From the NCBI GenBank assembly GCA_910584305.1, contig CAJTZW010000001.1, positions 1 through 64,000 on the forward strand: DNA of 64,000 nt, in the 5' to 3' direction. This document shows, in pieces, positions 51,984 through 61,562 of the stretch. The notes under the pieces were generated by a model. That model was not told the DNA's origin. It saw only the letters and a program-made list of their open reading frames with translations, and searched no databases. Numbering within the stretch: position 1 is the first letter of the stretch; every line of letters begins with the position of its first letter. Made by a program: the position numbers and the translations under genes. This stretch comes from an uncultured Bacilli bacterium (GTDB taxonomy: Bacteria > Bacillota_I > Bacilli_A > RF39 > UBA660).

Positions 51984-53336
51984 ATGGACAATGGTAAAAT
52001 ATGGGGGATATTTTTAAATAATATAAAATCACAACTTTCTCCAATTGCTTTTGATACTTGGTTTTCTGAAACGGAACTGTATATGTTAGATAATAATATT
52101 GCTAAGGTAATTGTCCCTATGCACATCCATAAAAAGAATTTAAAAGAGAATTATAATGATTTAATTGAAGATATTTTCACTGAAATTTCTGGATCTAATT
52201 TTAAATTTGAATATTACTTAAAGGAAGAATTAGAATCAAATATTGAAATTGATACAGATACTATTGGAGTGCCCAGAGCTGTTACATTTGAAACAAATTT
52301 AAATCCACAATATACTTTTGACAACTTTATAGTAGGAGAGAGTAATAAATTTGCACATGCTACTGCACTAGCTGTTGCAGAAAATCCGGGATATATGTAT
52401 AATCCATTATTTATATATGGAAATAGTGGTCTTGGAAAAACACATTTAATGCATGCAATTGGAAATTATATTCATAAAAATAGTAGTAAAACTGTTTTAT
52501 ATGTTACAAGTGAAAAATTTGTGTCTGATTTTATTGGAATTAATAAGAAAAATAAAGATGGGAATAATTTTGATAGTGTAGAAATATTTAAGAATAAATA
52601 TAGAAATGTTGATGTATTAATTATTGATGATATTCAATATTTAGGAAATGCCAATCAAACACAGCAAGAATTTTTTAATACTTTTAATGATTTATATGGA
52701 AATAATAAGCAAATTATTATTTCTTCAGATAGATCTCCAGACGATTTAAAACTATTAGAAGACAGATTGCGTACACGTTTTAACTGGGGACTTACTATCA
52801 ATATATTACAACCAGACTTTAAATTACGTATGAATATTATTGATAAAAAAATAGAAGGACAAATGTTGATAAAATCTTTCCCCGTCGAAGTAAAAGAATA
52901 TATTGCAAGCAATTGTACCTCTGATATAAGAAAATTGGAGGGAGCAATCACTAGAGTTGTTGCGTATGCAACTATGATGAATGGATCTGATATTACATTA
53001 GATTTAACTATCGAGGCTTTAAAAGATTATTTTGTAAAAAGTATTATTTCTAAAAATAAAATTGATCAAGTCCAGCAATTGGTTGCTAATAATTACAATA
53101 TTACTGTAGAAGAATTAAAAAGCAAGAGACGAGTTGCTACTATTGCAGTTCCTAGGCAAATTGCAATGTATATATGTCGAGTCCATTTAGAGGAGTCACT
53201 TCCTAAAATAGGAATTGAATTCGGTGGAAAAGACCATACTACAGTAATGCATTCTGTGGATAAGATTAAGAAACAGTTGAAAAATGATAATAGTTTAGAA
53301 GTTGAGATTAATAAGATTATTTCTCAAATAAAATAA
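51984..53336 (+). CDS. dnaA: Chromosomal replication initiator protein DnaA
   Basis: A 450-residue AAA+ initiator that binds DnaA boxes and melts the origin. Domain I starts MDNGKIWGIFLNNIKSQLSP. The Walker A is YGNSGLGKTHLMHAIGN and Walker B is VLIIDDIQYLG. The C-terminal DNA-binding domain carries the signature FGGKDHTTVMHSVDKI. The start follows GGGGGTG. Two box-containing spacers flank it. Self-regulation by these boxes is expected. Confidence 0.98.
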   Translation: MDNGKIWGIFLNNIKSQLSPIAFDTWFSETELYMLDNNIAKVIVPMHIHKKNLKENYNDLIEDIFTEISGSNFKFEYYLKEELESNIEIDTDTIGVPRAVTFETNLNPQYTFDNFIVGESNKFAHATALAVAENPGYMYNPLFIYGNSGLGKTHLMHAIGNYIHKNSSKTVLYVTSEKFVSDFIGINKKNKDGNNFDSVEIFKNKYRNVDVLIIDDIQYLGNANQTQQEFFNTFNDLYGNNKQIIISSDRSPDDLKLLEDRLRTRFNWGLTINILQPDFKLRMNIIDKKIEGQMLIKSFPVEVKEYIASNCTSDIRKLEGAITRVVAYATMMNGSDITLDLTIEALKDYFVKSIISKNKIDQVQQLVANNYNITVEELKSKRRVATIAVPRQIAMYICRVHLEESLPKIGIEFGGKDHTTVMHSVDKIKKQLKNDNSLEVEINKIISQIK

Positions 53337-53485
53337 ACCTGTGTAAAATTATATATTATTCACAAATTATTCACATTCATTTTTTATGATTTTCTTTGTT
53401 TTTTTAAAGAAAGAAACTGTTTTCCACGTTTTCCACTTCTATAATAAAAATATAATTATAAATATATAAAATAAAGGAGAGTTTT
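53337..53485. other. Origin of replication, right part (DnaA boxes between dnaA and dnaN)
   Basis: Two exact TTATNCACA boxes (TTATTCACA) lie at 53356-53364 and 53367-53375, same orientation, 11 bp apart, followed by GTTTTCCAC-type half sites near 53420-53440 and a run of A and T at 53441-53476. It fits the second, unwinding-linked part of a bipartite origin. Confidence 0.75.
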
Positions 53486-54607
53486 ATGAAATTAGAAATT
53501 AAACAAAATATATTATTAGAACATTTGAATTATGTAATTAGAGGTATTTCAAATAAGAATATTATTCCTGTATTAAATTGTATTAAATTTGAGTTAGATG
53601 AGACAGGATTATATTTAATGAGTACAGATAATGAAATTGCAATTAAAACATTTATAGATAAAGATGATATCGAAAATATAGATAAATGTGGAACAATCGT
53701 AGTTTCTGGTAGATTTATATACGATATTGTCAAAAAATTACCAAATGAGATAATTACAATAGAGGAGGTAGTGGATAATAAGATATTTATAACTACTACA
53801 AATTCTTCATTTAATTTAAATTGTAATAATCCAGAAGAATTTCCAGTTTTAGATTTAGGTAATCATAAGAGTCCAATTTGCATTCCTAAAAGGGTATTTA
53901 AAAATATTATAAAACAAGTGGCATTTGCTACTTCTACACAAGAATCTAGACCCGTATTAACAGGATTGAATTTTAAAATCGAAGGAACTCGTTTGGAGTG
54001 TACAGGAACTGATTCCTATCGTTTGGCTAAAACTTCTATTGAAATAGAAACTTCTGTAGAAGAAACAATCAATATCATTATTCCTACAAAAAATTTAAAT
54101 GAATTGATTAAAATGTTTTCAGATGAAGATGGGAATATAGAATTACATATATTTAACAATAAAGTAATATTTAAATTTAATACCATTATAATGTTATCTA
54201 GATTGATTAATGGAACTTACCCAGATACATCTAAATTAATTCCGACAGAATTTATGTTAGCAATGAAGGTTGATATGAATCATTTTTATAATTCTATAGA
54301 TCGTGCTTCTTTACTTACTAATGAAGCTGATAAGAATACAATTAAGTTAGAGAGTAATAATAATTCTATTGTGGTTTCTTCTAATATTCCTGAAATAGGG
54401 TATGTAGAGGAAAAACTATCAGTACAAAAAAATAATCAAGAAGAGATTAAAATTGCATTTAGTTCAAAATATATGATAGATGCTCTTCGTGCTTTAGAAA
54501 GCCAAGAAGTCGAGTTATTATTTAATGGTGAAGTAAAGCCTATTATTATTAGAAATCCTGAAAATGAGAACTTAATACAATTAATATTACCCATTCGAAC
54601 TTATTAA
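53486..54607 (+). CDS. dnaN: DNA polymerase III sliding clamp (beta)
   Basis: A 373-residue ring-forming clamp that tethers polymerase III to DNA. Three clamp-fold repeats are present; recognisable stretches are NVIRGISNKNIIPVL-like VIRGISNKNIIPVLNC, FATSTQESRPVLTG and TGTDSYRLA, and the end IQLILPIRTY (the usual LxxP-x-R end). The start follows AAGGAG. A terminator separates it from the ComK-like gene. Confidence 0.97.
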   Translation: MKLEIKQNILLEHLNYVIRGISNKNIIPVLNCIKFELDETGLYLMSTDNEIAIKTFIDKDDIENIDKCGTIVVSGRFIYDIVKKLPNEIITIEEVVDNKIFITTTNSSFNLNCNNPEEFPVLDLGNHKSPICIPKRVFKNIIKQVAFATSTQESRPVLTGLNFKIEGTRLECTGTDSYRLAKTSIEIETSVEETINIIIPTKNLNELIKMFSDEDGNIELHIFNNKVIFKFNTIIMLSRLINGTYPDTSKLIPTEFMLAMKVDMNHFYNSIDRASLLTNEADKNTIKLESNNNSIVVSSNIPEIGYVEEKLSVQKNNQEEIKIAFSSKYMIDALRALESQEVELLFNGEVKPIIIRNPENENLIQLILPIRTY

Positions 54608-54630
54608 TAGGAGAAATCCTATTTTTTTTT
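54606..54630 (+). terminator. Terminator of dnaN
   Basis: AATAGGA-GAAA-TCCTATT followed by a long T run, overlapping the stop codon. Confidence 0.85.
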
Positions 54631-54688
54631 ATTTGTTATTTTATAAATAGACAAAAGACGACATGAAAAAATTATATAAGAGATAACA

Positions 54689-54705
54689 ATTAGATTTTAT
54701 CTAAT
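54689..54705. promoter_or_regulatory. Palindrome upstream of the ComK-like gene
   Basis: ATTAGAT-TTT-ATCTAAT, a perfect 7-bp inverted repeat, lies just upstream of the GGGGG ribosome-binding site. It could be an operator or an RNA hairpin controlling translation. Confidence 0.35.
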
Positions 54706-54722
54706 GAATGGGGGAAAAATAA

Positions 54723-55175
54723 ATGATAGAAAATTATGAAATTACTACAATGACATTAGCCATTATACCATTGGAAAAAAGTATATCTAGGATTTTAGAA
54801 GAGGATGGTTGCTATACAGTGGCTAAATCCACGACAGAGATTATTGATAATAGTTGTAAATTCTTTGGAAGTTCATATGCTGGAAGATATGAAGGAACGA
54901 AAAGTTTGATAGGAATTAATTATAAATCTCCTATTATTATAGAAGAGACAAAGGAAATTATATTTTTTCCAACAAGTTCTCCTAGATTTGATAATTGTTA
55001 TTGGATATCATTAAAGCATGTTGATAAATATGAGAAAGAGAATGGAAATTCAAAAATTTTATTTAAAAACGGAATATCCTTATCTTTGGATATATCGTAT
55101 GGATCTCTTCAAAATCAGATTTTACGTTCTACTTTATTGGAATCTATTCTCCGCAATAGAAAAATAGTAAAATAA
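54723..55175 (+). CDS. comK: ComK-like competence transcription factor
   Basis: A 150-residue homologue of ComK, the master activator of competence in Bacillus. The core is well kept: IIDNSCKFFGSSYAGRYEGT, then NYKSPIIIEET, IIFFPTSSP with a following YWISLKHV, and LFKNGISLSLDISYGS-type residues. The C-terminal 40 or so residues of Bacillus ComK are missing. It is flanked by terminators, so it is its own unit, and its place between dnaN and recF is where yaaA/rlbA normally lies. Family by recalled motifs; activity and regulon are unknown. Confidence 0.85.
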   Translation: MIENYEITTMTLAIIPLEKSISRILEEDGCYTVAKSTTEIIDNSCKFFGSSYAGRYEGTKSLIGINYKSPIIIEETKEIIFFPTSSPRFDNCYWISLKHVDKYEKENGNSKILFKNGISLSLDISYGSLQNQILRSTLLESILRNRKIVK

Positions 55176-55197
55176 GTCAAAAAGGCTTATTTTTTAG
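55170..55197 (+). terminator. Terminator of the ComK-like gene
   Basis: AAATAAG / CTTATTT around a 9-base loop, then T. The left arm covers the stop codon. Confidence 0.65.
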
Positions 55198-55206
55198 TGA
55201 AATTTA

Positions 55207-55215
55207 TGATATAAT
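55207..55215 (+). promoter_or_regulatory. Extended -10 promoter of recF
   Basis: TGATATAAT, an extended -10, about 80 bp upstream of the recF start. The leader may fold as GTGTATAG with CTATATAC. Confidence 0.45.
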
Positions 55216-55293
55216 TGTATATGTGTATAGGGGTATTGCTTATAGCATTTTTTTCTATATACGCCATTAGAATGATTTAAAAGAGGGTGTATA

Positions 55294-56415
55294 ATGTTTT
55301 TAAAGAAGATTTACTTATCTCAATTTAGAAATTATAATCATTTATTATTAGATTTGCATCCTGGTATTAACATTATCTATGGAGATAATGCCCAGGGGAA
55401 GACTAACTTCTTGGAAAGTATATATGTATTAGCAATTACAAAATCTCATCGATCATTTATAGATAATAATTTGATACAAAATGGAGAAGCCTATTCTCAG
55501 ATAAAGGGTATTATAGAGGAAAATGGTATTGATAGTACGTATGAAATTCAAATACAGAATGGAAAGAATAAAATATTAAAAATTAATAATGATATAGTCA
55601 AAAAGGTAAGTGATTATGTTTCGAAGATTAATATAATCATTTTTTATCCAGATGATTTAGATTTGGTAAAAGGTTCTCCAAGTATGCGAAGGAGATTTCT
55701 TAATTTAGAAATTGGTCAAATTCATAGTAATTATTTGAATGTATTAAGTGAATATAATCAAATTTTGAAAATGCGTAATGATTACATTAAACTAATAAAT
55801 CAAGGACAAACTGTAGATATGAATTATTTTCAAGTACTTACAGATTACTATATAGATAAATCAATATTACTTTATCAATATCGTAATCAATTTATAGAAA
55901 AATTAAATGATATAAGCAAAAAAATATTTTACGATATATCTACAATAGATGGTTTTCATATAGAGTATAAGACATCTTTTCATTTTGAAAAATATGATTC
56001 TGATTGTATGAAAGAAATTATTTCAAATAAGATTAATAAAATCTATTATTCAGAAGTAAAAATGAAAAGTACTTTATATGGACCCCATAAAGATGATTTT
56101 GAAATATTTATTGATGATAAGAGTATAAAAAGTTATGGATCACAAGGGCAACAAAGAATGGCAGTATTGGCTATTAAATTAGCAGAAATTCAAATGTTTA
56201 AAGGAATTACAGGGCAATATCCTATATTATTGTTAGATGATGTATTTAGTGAATTAGATGATATAAGGAAAAATAATTTATTAAACTATATTAAAAATGA
56301 TATTCAAACAATAATAACAACAACAGATTTATTAAATATCGATAAATCAATTCAAGAAAATTCTAAATTGATTTATATAAGAAATGGATCTGTAATTGAA
56401 GAAGAGGTGAAATAA
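55294..56415 (+). CDS. recF: DNA replication and repair protein RecF
   Basis: A 373-residue SMC-like ATPase that loads RecA at gaps with RecO and RecR. The N-terminal LSQFRNYNHLLLDLHPG, Walker A YGDNAQGKTNFLESIY, and the late signature SYGSQGQQRMAVLAIKLAE with LLLDDVFSELD (Walker B) are present. gyrB starts at the base after its stop codon, as expected in the conserved recF-gyrB-gyrA operon. Confidence 0.97.
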   Translation: MFLKKIYLSQFRNYNHLLLDLHPGINIIYGDNAQGKTNFLESIYVLAITKSHRSFIDNNLIQNGEAYSQIKGIIEENGIDSTYEIQIQNGKNKILKINNDIVKKVSDYVSKINIIIFYPDDLDLVKGSPSMRRRFLNLEIGQIHSNYLNVLSEYNQILKMRNDYIKLINQGQTVDMNYFQVLTDYYIDKSILLYQYRNQFIEKLNDISKKIFYDISTIDGFHIEYKTSFHFEKYDSDCMKEIISNKINKIYYSEVKMKSTLYGPHKDDFEIFIDDKSIKSYGSQGQQRMAVLAIKLAEIQMFKGITGQYPILLLDDVFSELDDIRKNNLLNYIKNDIQTIITTTDLLNIDKSIQENSKLIYIRNGSVIEEEVK

Positions 56416-58341
56416 ATGGAAGAAAAAGAACAACATTATGATGCATCCGATATTCAAGTATTAGAAGGTCTTGAGGCAGTTCGTAAAAGGCCAGGTATGT
56501 ATATTGGAACTACAGATGTTAAAGGTCTCCATCATTTAGTTTGGGAAATAGTTGATAATGCAATTGATGAAGCATTGGCTGGATATTGTAATAATATTGA
56601 AATTATTATTAACAAAGACAATTCTATCACTGTAAAGGATGATGGACGTGGAATTCCTGTAGGAGTTCATCCAAAAACTGGTATATCGACAGTAGAGACT
56701 GTTTATACAGTACTTCATGCTGGTGGAAAATTTGGAGGAGGCGGATACAAAGTATCTGGTGGACTCCATGGTGTAGGTGCGAGTGTCGTAAATGCTTTAT
56801 CGAAATCTGTCACTGTTACTGTTTATAAAGAAGGAAAAATTCATGAAGTTAAATTTGAAAATGGTGGAAAAGTTGTCCAACCATTAACAGTTATTGGTGA
56901 ATGTGAAGAAAATAGAACGGGAACATGGGTTACATTTAAACCAGATTCAGAAATATTTGATACAGATGTGTATGATTATGAAACATTAAGAGTGAGAACT
57001 CGTGAATTGGCTTTTCTAAACAAAGGATTAAAGTTAACATTACGAGATGATCGTGATGATGAAGATACGACAGGAGAAACCTTTCATTATGAAGGTGGAA
57101 TTAGTGAATATGTTAAATATTTGAATAAAAATAAAACACCTATTCATCAAGAAATTATCCATTTAGAAGGTGAAGAGGATGGAATTATGTTTGAAGTCGC
57201 ACTTCAATATAATTCTGGATATACGGAAAGTATTTATTCATTTGTCAATAATATTAATACGCATGATGGCGGAACTCATGAAGAAGGAGTTCGTAGAGCT
57301 CTAACTAGAATTATTAACAGTTATGCTAGAAAAGCAAATATTTTAAAAGAAAAAGATGATTCTTTCACTGGTGATGATGTTAAAGAAGGTCTTACAATGA
57401 TAGTTTCTTGTAAGCATCCAAATCCTCAATTTGAAGGGCAAACAAAAGGTAGACTTGGAAATTCAGAAGTTAGAAAACTTGCAGATAATGTATTTAGTGA
57501 AGGTTTTGAAAGATTTTTAATGGAAAATCCAACGGAGGCAAAAATTATTGTTGATAAGACAGTGACTGCAGCTAATGCTAGAGTGGCAGCAAAAAAAGCA
57601 CGTGAGTTAACAAGAAGAAAATCGCCACTTGATACTATTAATACTTTGGGTAAACTTGCAGATTGTACAAGTAAAGATGCCTCAATTTCTGAAATATTTA
57701 TTGTAGAGGGTGATAGTGCAGGTGGTTCTGCAAAGAGTGCACGTATTCCGAAAACACAAGCTATTCTTCCATTAAGAGGTAAGATTTTAAATGTAGAAAA
57801 AGCTAGACTTGATAGAGCATTATCAAATGAAGAGATAAGGACTATGATTACAGCATTTGGTACAGGAATAGGTCAAGAGTTTGATATTGAAAAATTAAGA
57901 TATCATAAAATTGTTATTATGACCGATGCTGATGTAGACGGTTCACATATTCAAATATTATTGTTGACATTGTTCTATCGTTTCTTTAGACCTATTATTG
58001 AGGGTGGATATGTTTATATTGCACAACCTCCTTTGTATAGAATTACGTATGGTAAAAATATTAAATATGTACAAACGGATGAAGAACTTAAGGAATATAG
58101 AGCTAGTTTACCTACGAGTGCAAAACCTGTTATTAATCGTTTTAAAGGTCTAGGTGAAATGGATGCGCAAGATTTACGTGATACAACAATGAGTATTGAA
58201 AATCGTATTTTAAGAAGGGTTACGGTGGATGATGCCATGGCAGCAGACCAAATTATAACGGATTTTATGGGTGACGATGTATCGCCACGTAAAATATTCC
58301 TCGAAGAGCATGGGCATGAGTATACCGAGTTAGATGTATAG
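56416..58341 (+). CDS. gyrB: DNA gyrase subunit B
   Basis: A 641-residue ATPase subunit of gyrase. The GHKL ATP site shows WEIVDNAIDEALAG, KDDGRGIPVG and GGLHGVGASVVNAL; the TOPRIM part shows IVEGDSAGGSA with MTDADVDGSHI. Length and order fit GyrB. The start follows AGAGGTG, which overlaps the end of recF. Confidence 0.98.
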   Translation: MEEKEQHYDASDIQVLEGLEAVRKRPGMYIGTTDVKGLHHLVWEIVDNAIDEALAGYCNNIEIIINKDNSITVKDDGRGIPVGVHPKTGISTVETVYTVLHAGGKFGGGGYKVSGGLHGVGASVVNALSKSVTVTVYKEGKIHEVKFENGGKVVQPLTVIGECEENRTGTWVTFKPDSEIFDTDVYDYETLRVRTRELAFLNKGLKLTLRDDRDDEDTTGETFHYEGGISEYVKYLNKNKTPIHQEIIHLEGEEDGIMFEVALQYNSGYTESIYSFVNNINTHDGGTHEEGVRRALTRIINSYARKANILKEKDDSFTGDDVKEGLTMIVSCKHPNPQFEGQTKGRLGNSEVRKLADNVFSEGFERFLMENPTEAKIIVDKTVTAANARVAAKKARELTRRKSPLDTINTLGKLADCTSKDASISEIFIVEGDSAGGSAKSARIPKTQAILPLRGKILNVEKARLDRALSNEEIRTMITAFGTGIGQEFDIEKLRYHKIVIMTDADVDGSHIQILLLTLFYRFFRPIIEGGYVYIAQPPLYRITYGKNIKYVQTDEELKEYRASLPTSAKPVINRFKGLGEMDAQDLRDTTMSIENRILRRVTVDDAMAADQIITDFMGDDVSPRKIFLEEHGHEYTELDV

Positions 58342-58352
58342 GAGGTTTTAAA

Positions 58353-60800
58353 ATGGATAAAATAGTAGAAAATAATATTACCGAAGAATTTGTCAAATCT
58401 TTCGGTACTTATGCTATGAGTGTAATTGTTGATAGGGCATTGCCTGATCTTAGGGATGGATTAAAACCTGTACATCGTCGTATTTTGTATTCTATGTATG
58501 AATCAGGATATACACCTGATAAACCATATCGTAAAAGTGCAAGAATTGTAGGAGATGTAATGGGTAAATATCATCCACATGGTGACACATCAATTTATGA
58601 TGCCATGGTCCGTATGGCGCAAACATTTAGTTTTAGGTATATGCTTGTAGATGGTCATGGTAATTTTGGTAATATGGATGGAGATGGCGCAGCAGCAATG
58701 CGTTATACCGAGGCTAAATTATCAAAGATAGCGCTTGAAATGGTACGTGATTTAAATAAGGAAACTGTTGATTTTGTTCCTAATTTTGATGAAACTGAAC
58801 ATGAACCAGTTATTCTACCAAGTAGATTTCCAAATATTTTAGTAAATGGAACAATGGGAATTGCAGTGGGTATGGCAACAAATATACCTCCACATAATTT
58901 AGGAGAAGTAATTGATGGATGTGTTGCATATATTGATGATCATGAAATAGATGTAGATGGATTAATGAAATATATTAAGGGTCCTGATTTTCCAACTGGA
59001 GCATCAATACTTGGAAATAGTGGAATAAGAAAGGCTTATGAGACAGGTAAAGGAACTATTACGATTCGCGGTCAAGCTGATATAGAAGAGGTTAATGGAA
59101 AAACAAGAATTATTGTATCTTCCCTACCATATCAGGTTAATAAAAGTGAATTCCAATCTCGTATTGGTGAATTAGTACGCGATAAAGTCATTGATGGTAT
59201 TAGTGATTTGCATGAAGAATCTAATTTAGAAAATCCAGTGAGAGTAGTTATTTATTTAAAGAGGGAAGCCAATGCCAATGTTGTTCTTAATAATTTATAC
59301 AAATATACTCAATTACAAATAAGTTATGGCATTAATTTATTAATGATAGATCAAGGTTCTCCTAAAATACTAGGACTTAAGGATATTATTTCTAAATATA
59401 TAGATTATCAAAAAGAGATTATTATTCGTAGAACTGAATATGATTTAAAAAAAGCAAGAGAAAGAGTACATATTTTAGAGGGATTAAAGATTGCTTTAGA
59501 CCATTTAGATGAAGTTATTAAAACAATTCGTGGATCAGAAACAGATATAATAGCAAAAGAACAATTGATATCTAAATTTGGTTTAGATGACATTCAAGCT
59601 AATGCAATTCTTGAAATGAAATTACGTCGTTTAACGGGTTTAGAAAGAGAAAAAATTGAAACAGAACTTGCAGATTTATTAAGATTGATAGATGAATTAT
59701 GTGCTATTTTATCTAGCGATGAAAAAGTACTTGCAATCATAAGAAAAGAATTAATAGAAATTAAAAATAAATATGCAGATGAAAGAAGAACAAATATTGA
59801 CATGACAGCTATAGATTATATTGAAGATGAATCTTTAATTCCTGTAGAGAATATAATTATTACTTTAACTGATAAAGGCTATATTAAGAGAATAACTTCT
59901 GACACTTATAAATCTCAAAATAGAGGTGGTGTAGGTATTAAAGGAATGTCTACAAATGAAGAAGATTTTGCAAAACATATGTTATCTATGACAACACATG
60001 ATTATGTATTATTCTTCACTAATAGAGGAAAAGTATATCGCATGAAAGGATATGAAGTTCCATTATATAGTAGACAATCTAAAGGCTTACCAATTGTTAA
60101 CTTATTACCTTTAGAGAAAGAAGAAGTTGTGACTTCAATGTTATGTATTAAGAATAAAGATGAAAATAAATTTATTGTACTTTGTACACAAAATGGTGTA
60201 ATTAAAAAAACAGATATTAATGAATATAGTAACATAAGAACAAATGGAAAGATTGCTATAACATTAAAAGAAGGAGATATTTTAATTTCGGCTAAGAAAA
60301 CTACAGGTACAAATGAGATATTAATTGCATCTTCAAATGGTAGAATGATACGTTTCAATGAAAATGAAATTCGTGTTATGGGACGTACGGCTTCAGGAGT
60401 TAGGGGAATTGATGTCGGAGATGATGGTATCTGTGTTGGTTGCGAAATTGCAAAAGAGAATGAACAAATATTAGTTGTTACTGAAAATGGATATGGTAAG
60501 CGTACTGATTTAGATGCTTATCGAATGACACACAGAGGAAGTAAAGGTGTCAAGGCACTTAATGTTACTGAGAAAAATGGTAATATAATTTCATTTAAAA
60601 CAGTAAATGGTGATGAAGACCTAATGATTATTACTAATACAGGAATTGTAATTCGTTTACCATTAGAACAAGTATCTACAACTGGACGTGTTGCCCAAGG
60701 AGTTAAATTAATTAATTTAAAAGATGAAACAAAAGTAAGTACAGTAGCTTTAGTAGATAAAATTGAAGAAGATTTAGTAAATTCTGAAGAAGAACAATAA
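58353..60800 (+). CDS. gyrA: DNA gyrase subunit A
   Basis: An 815-residue breakage-reunion subunit. The region VDRALPDLRDGLKPVHRRIL, HPHGDTSIYDAMVRMAQ (the quinolone-resistance-determining region) and AMRYTEAKL (catalytic Tyr) are clear. The C-terminal beta-pinwheel includes the GyrA box stretch QNRGGVGIKG. The start follows AGGAGG. A hairpin over the stop ends the operon. Confidence 0.98.
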   Translation: MDKIVENNITEEFVKSFGTYAMSVIVDRALPDLRDGLKPVHRRILYSMYESGYTPDKPYRKSARIVGDVMGKYHPHGDTSIYDAMVRMAQTFSFRYMLVDGHGNFGNMDGDGAAAMRYTEAKLSKIALEMVRDLNKETVDFVPNFDETEHEPVILPSRFPNILVNGTMGIAVGMATNIPPHNLGEVIDGCVAYIDDHEIDVDGLMKYIKGPDFPTGASILGNSGIRKAYETGKGTITIRGQADIEEVNGKTRIIVSSLPYQVNKSEFQSRIGELVRDKVIDGISDLHEESNLENPVRVVIYLKREANANVVLNNLYKYTQLQISYGINLLMIDQGSPKILGLKDIISKYIDYQKEIIIRRTEYDLKKARERVHILEGLKIALDHLDEVIKTIRGSETDIIAKEQLISKFGLDDIQANAILEMKLRRLTGLEREKIETELADLLRLIDELCAILSSDEKVLAIIRKELIEIKNKYADERRTNIDMTAIDYIEDESLIPVENIIITLTDKGYIKRITSDTYKSQNRGGVGIKGMSTNEEDFAKHMLSMTTHDYVLFFTNRGKVYRMKGYEVPLYSRQSKGLPIVNLLPLEKEEVVTSMLCIKNKDENKFIVLCTQNGVIKKTDINEYSNIRTNGKIAITLKEGDILISAKKTTGTNEILIASSNGRMIRFNENEIRVMGRTASGVRGIDVGDDGICVGCEIAKENEQILVVTENGYGKRTDLDAYRMTHRGSKGVKALNVTEKNGNIISFKTVNGDEDLMIITNTGIVIRLPLEQVSTTGRVAQGVKLINLKDETKVSTVALVDKIEEDLVNSEEEQ

Positions 60801-60813
60801 TTGTTCTTCTTTT
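60788..60813 (+). terminator. Terminator of gyrA
   Basis: AGAAGAACAA / TTGTTCTTCT with a 3-base loop followed by TTT; it overlaps the stop codon, and parS 1 begins two bases later. Confidence 0.75.
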
Positions 60814-60814
60814 A

Positions 60815-60830
60815 TGTTTCACGTGAAACA
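60815..60830. promoter_or_regulatory. parS site 1
   Basis: TGTTTCACGTGAAACA, an exact match to the 16-bp parS consensus bound by ParB (Spo0J). Confidence 0.95.
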
Positions 60831-61249
60831 TTATTAATTTGATTTAGGTAAAATTTAAATTTTAGAAATTATTACATAGGGTTGAACATAGCATGATAAA
60901 AATGATATAAAGATGATGTTGATGTGAAAGTGAATATCTACATTTATCTCACAATGTGATTAATAAATAGCCAAGATAATAAAATTATAATGCTGATATA
61001 AATGTTTATTGAATGTTCAAAAATCAAAATAAAGAAGTGATTAATAAGTATTTAAAAATTCAAGATAAACAAGGTGTAGAATATAAACATTTATATGTTG
61101 TGTTAAATATCATTATTATGAAAAATATTTTACACTTACAACGTGACAAATTGATTACTCTATGAAATTACATTATATTTAAATATAATGTAATTTATTT
61201 ATAAAATTTTACTATTGACATATATAGTATATTTTTTATGAGAAACCAA
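60831..61249. other. Gene-free spacer between gyrA and parS site 2
   Basis: About 420 bp of very AT-rich DNA between two parS sites. The longest frame (61013-61165, 50 codons) has no ribosome-binding site, so I do not call a gene. The ParB loading cluster is the clearest function of the region. Confidence 0.6.
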
Positions 61250-61265
61250 TGTTTCACGTGAAACA
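61250..61265. promoter_or_regulatory. parS site 2
   Basis: TGTTTCACGTGAAACA again, here inside a longer perfect 24-bp palindrome (61246-61269). Confidence 0.95.
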
Positions 61266-61412
61266 TTGGTAACTTAATATATTTATTCTATATATAAAAA
61301 ATGTGACTTATTTTATATATTTATTTGAAAATATTATATACTAAATGTGAATTGTTAAATTTTATGAATTATAAATTACTAATAGATATGCTTTTTTATA
61401 AAAAAATTACAA

Positions 61413-61428
61413 TGTTTCACGTGAAACA
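61413..61428. promoter_or_regulatory. parS site 3
   Basis: TGTTTCACGTGAAACA inside a perfect 28-bp palindrome (61407-61434). The right arm TTGTAA coincides with the -35 box of the SRP RNA promoter. Confidence 0.95.
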
Positions 61429-61457
61429 TTGTAAAAAAATAAAAAATAATATATATT
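61429..61457 (+). promoter_or_regulatory. Promoter of the SRP RNA
   Basis: TTGTAA (61429-61434), a 17-bp spacer and TATATT (61452-61457), placed 7 bp before the inferred RNA 5' end. The -35 is the right arm of the parS 3 palindrome. Confidence 0.6.
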
Positions 61458-61463
61458 ATATGT

Positions 61464-61541
61464 AGCACAACATTTATGTTCGAACTAGGTCAGGATTGGA
61501 AGATAGCAGCCTTAAGAATCTCTAAATGTGTGTGCTTTTTT
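61464..61541 (+). ncRNA. ffs: Signal recognition particle RNA, small (4.5S-like)
   Basis: A roughly 78-base RNA with the conserved SRP helix 8 motif GGTCAGGATTGGAAGATAGC followed by AGCC. Its two ends pair (AGCACA...ACATTTA with TAAATGT...GTGCT), and a T run follows as terminator. It is the short, hairpin type, not the long Bacillus scRNA with an Alu domain. It lies directly upstream of tadA and dnaX, as the scr-dnaX order in Bacillus. Ends are inferred from the stem. Confidence 0.92.
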
Positions 61542-61562
61542 TATAGGAATATGGGTGATATA

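Noticed and set aside
61013..61165. 50-codon frame between parS sites 1 and 2
   Set aside because: No ribosome-binding site, biased AT-only codons, and no recognisable peptide; chance is likely in AT-rich DNA.
61476..61562. Longer N-terminus for TadA
   Set aside because: The extra residues run through the SRP RNA; the family-like start with a ribosome-binding site is at 61563.
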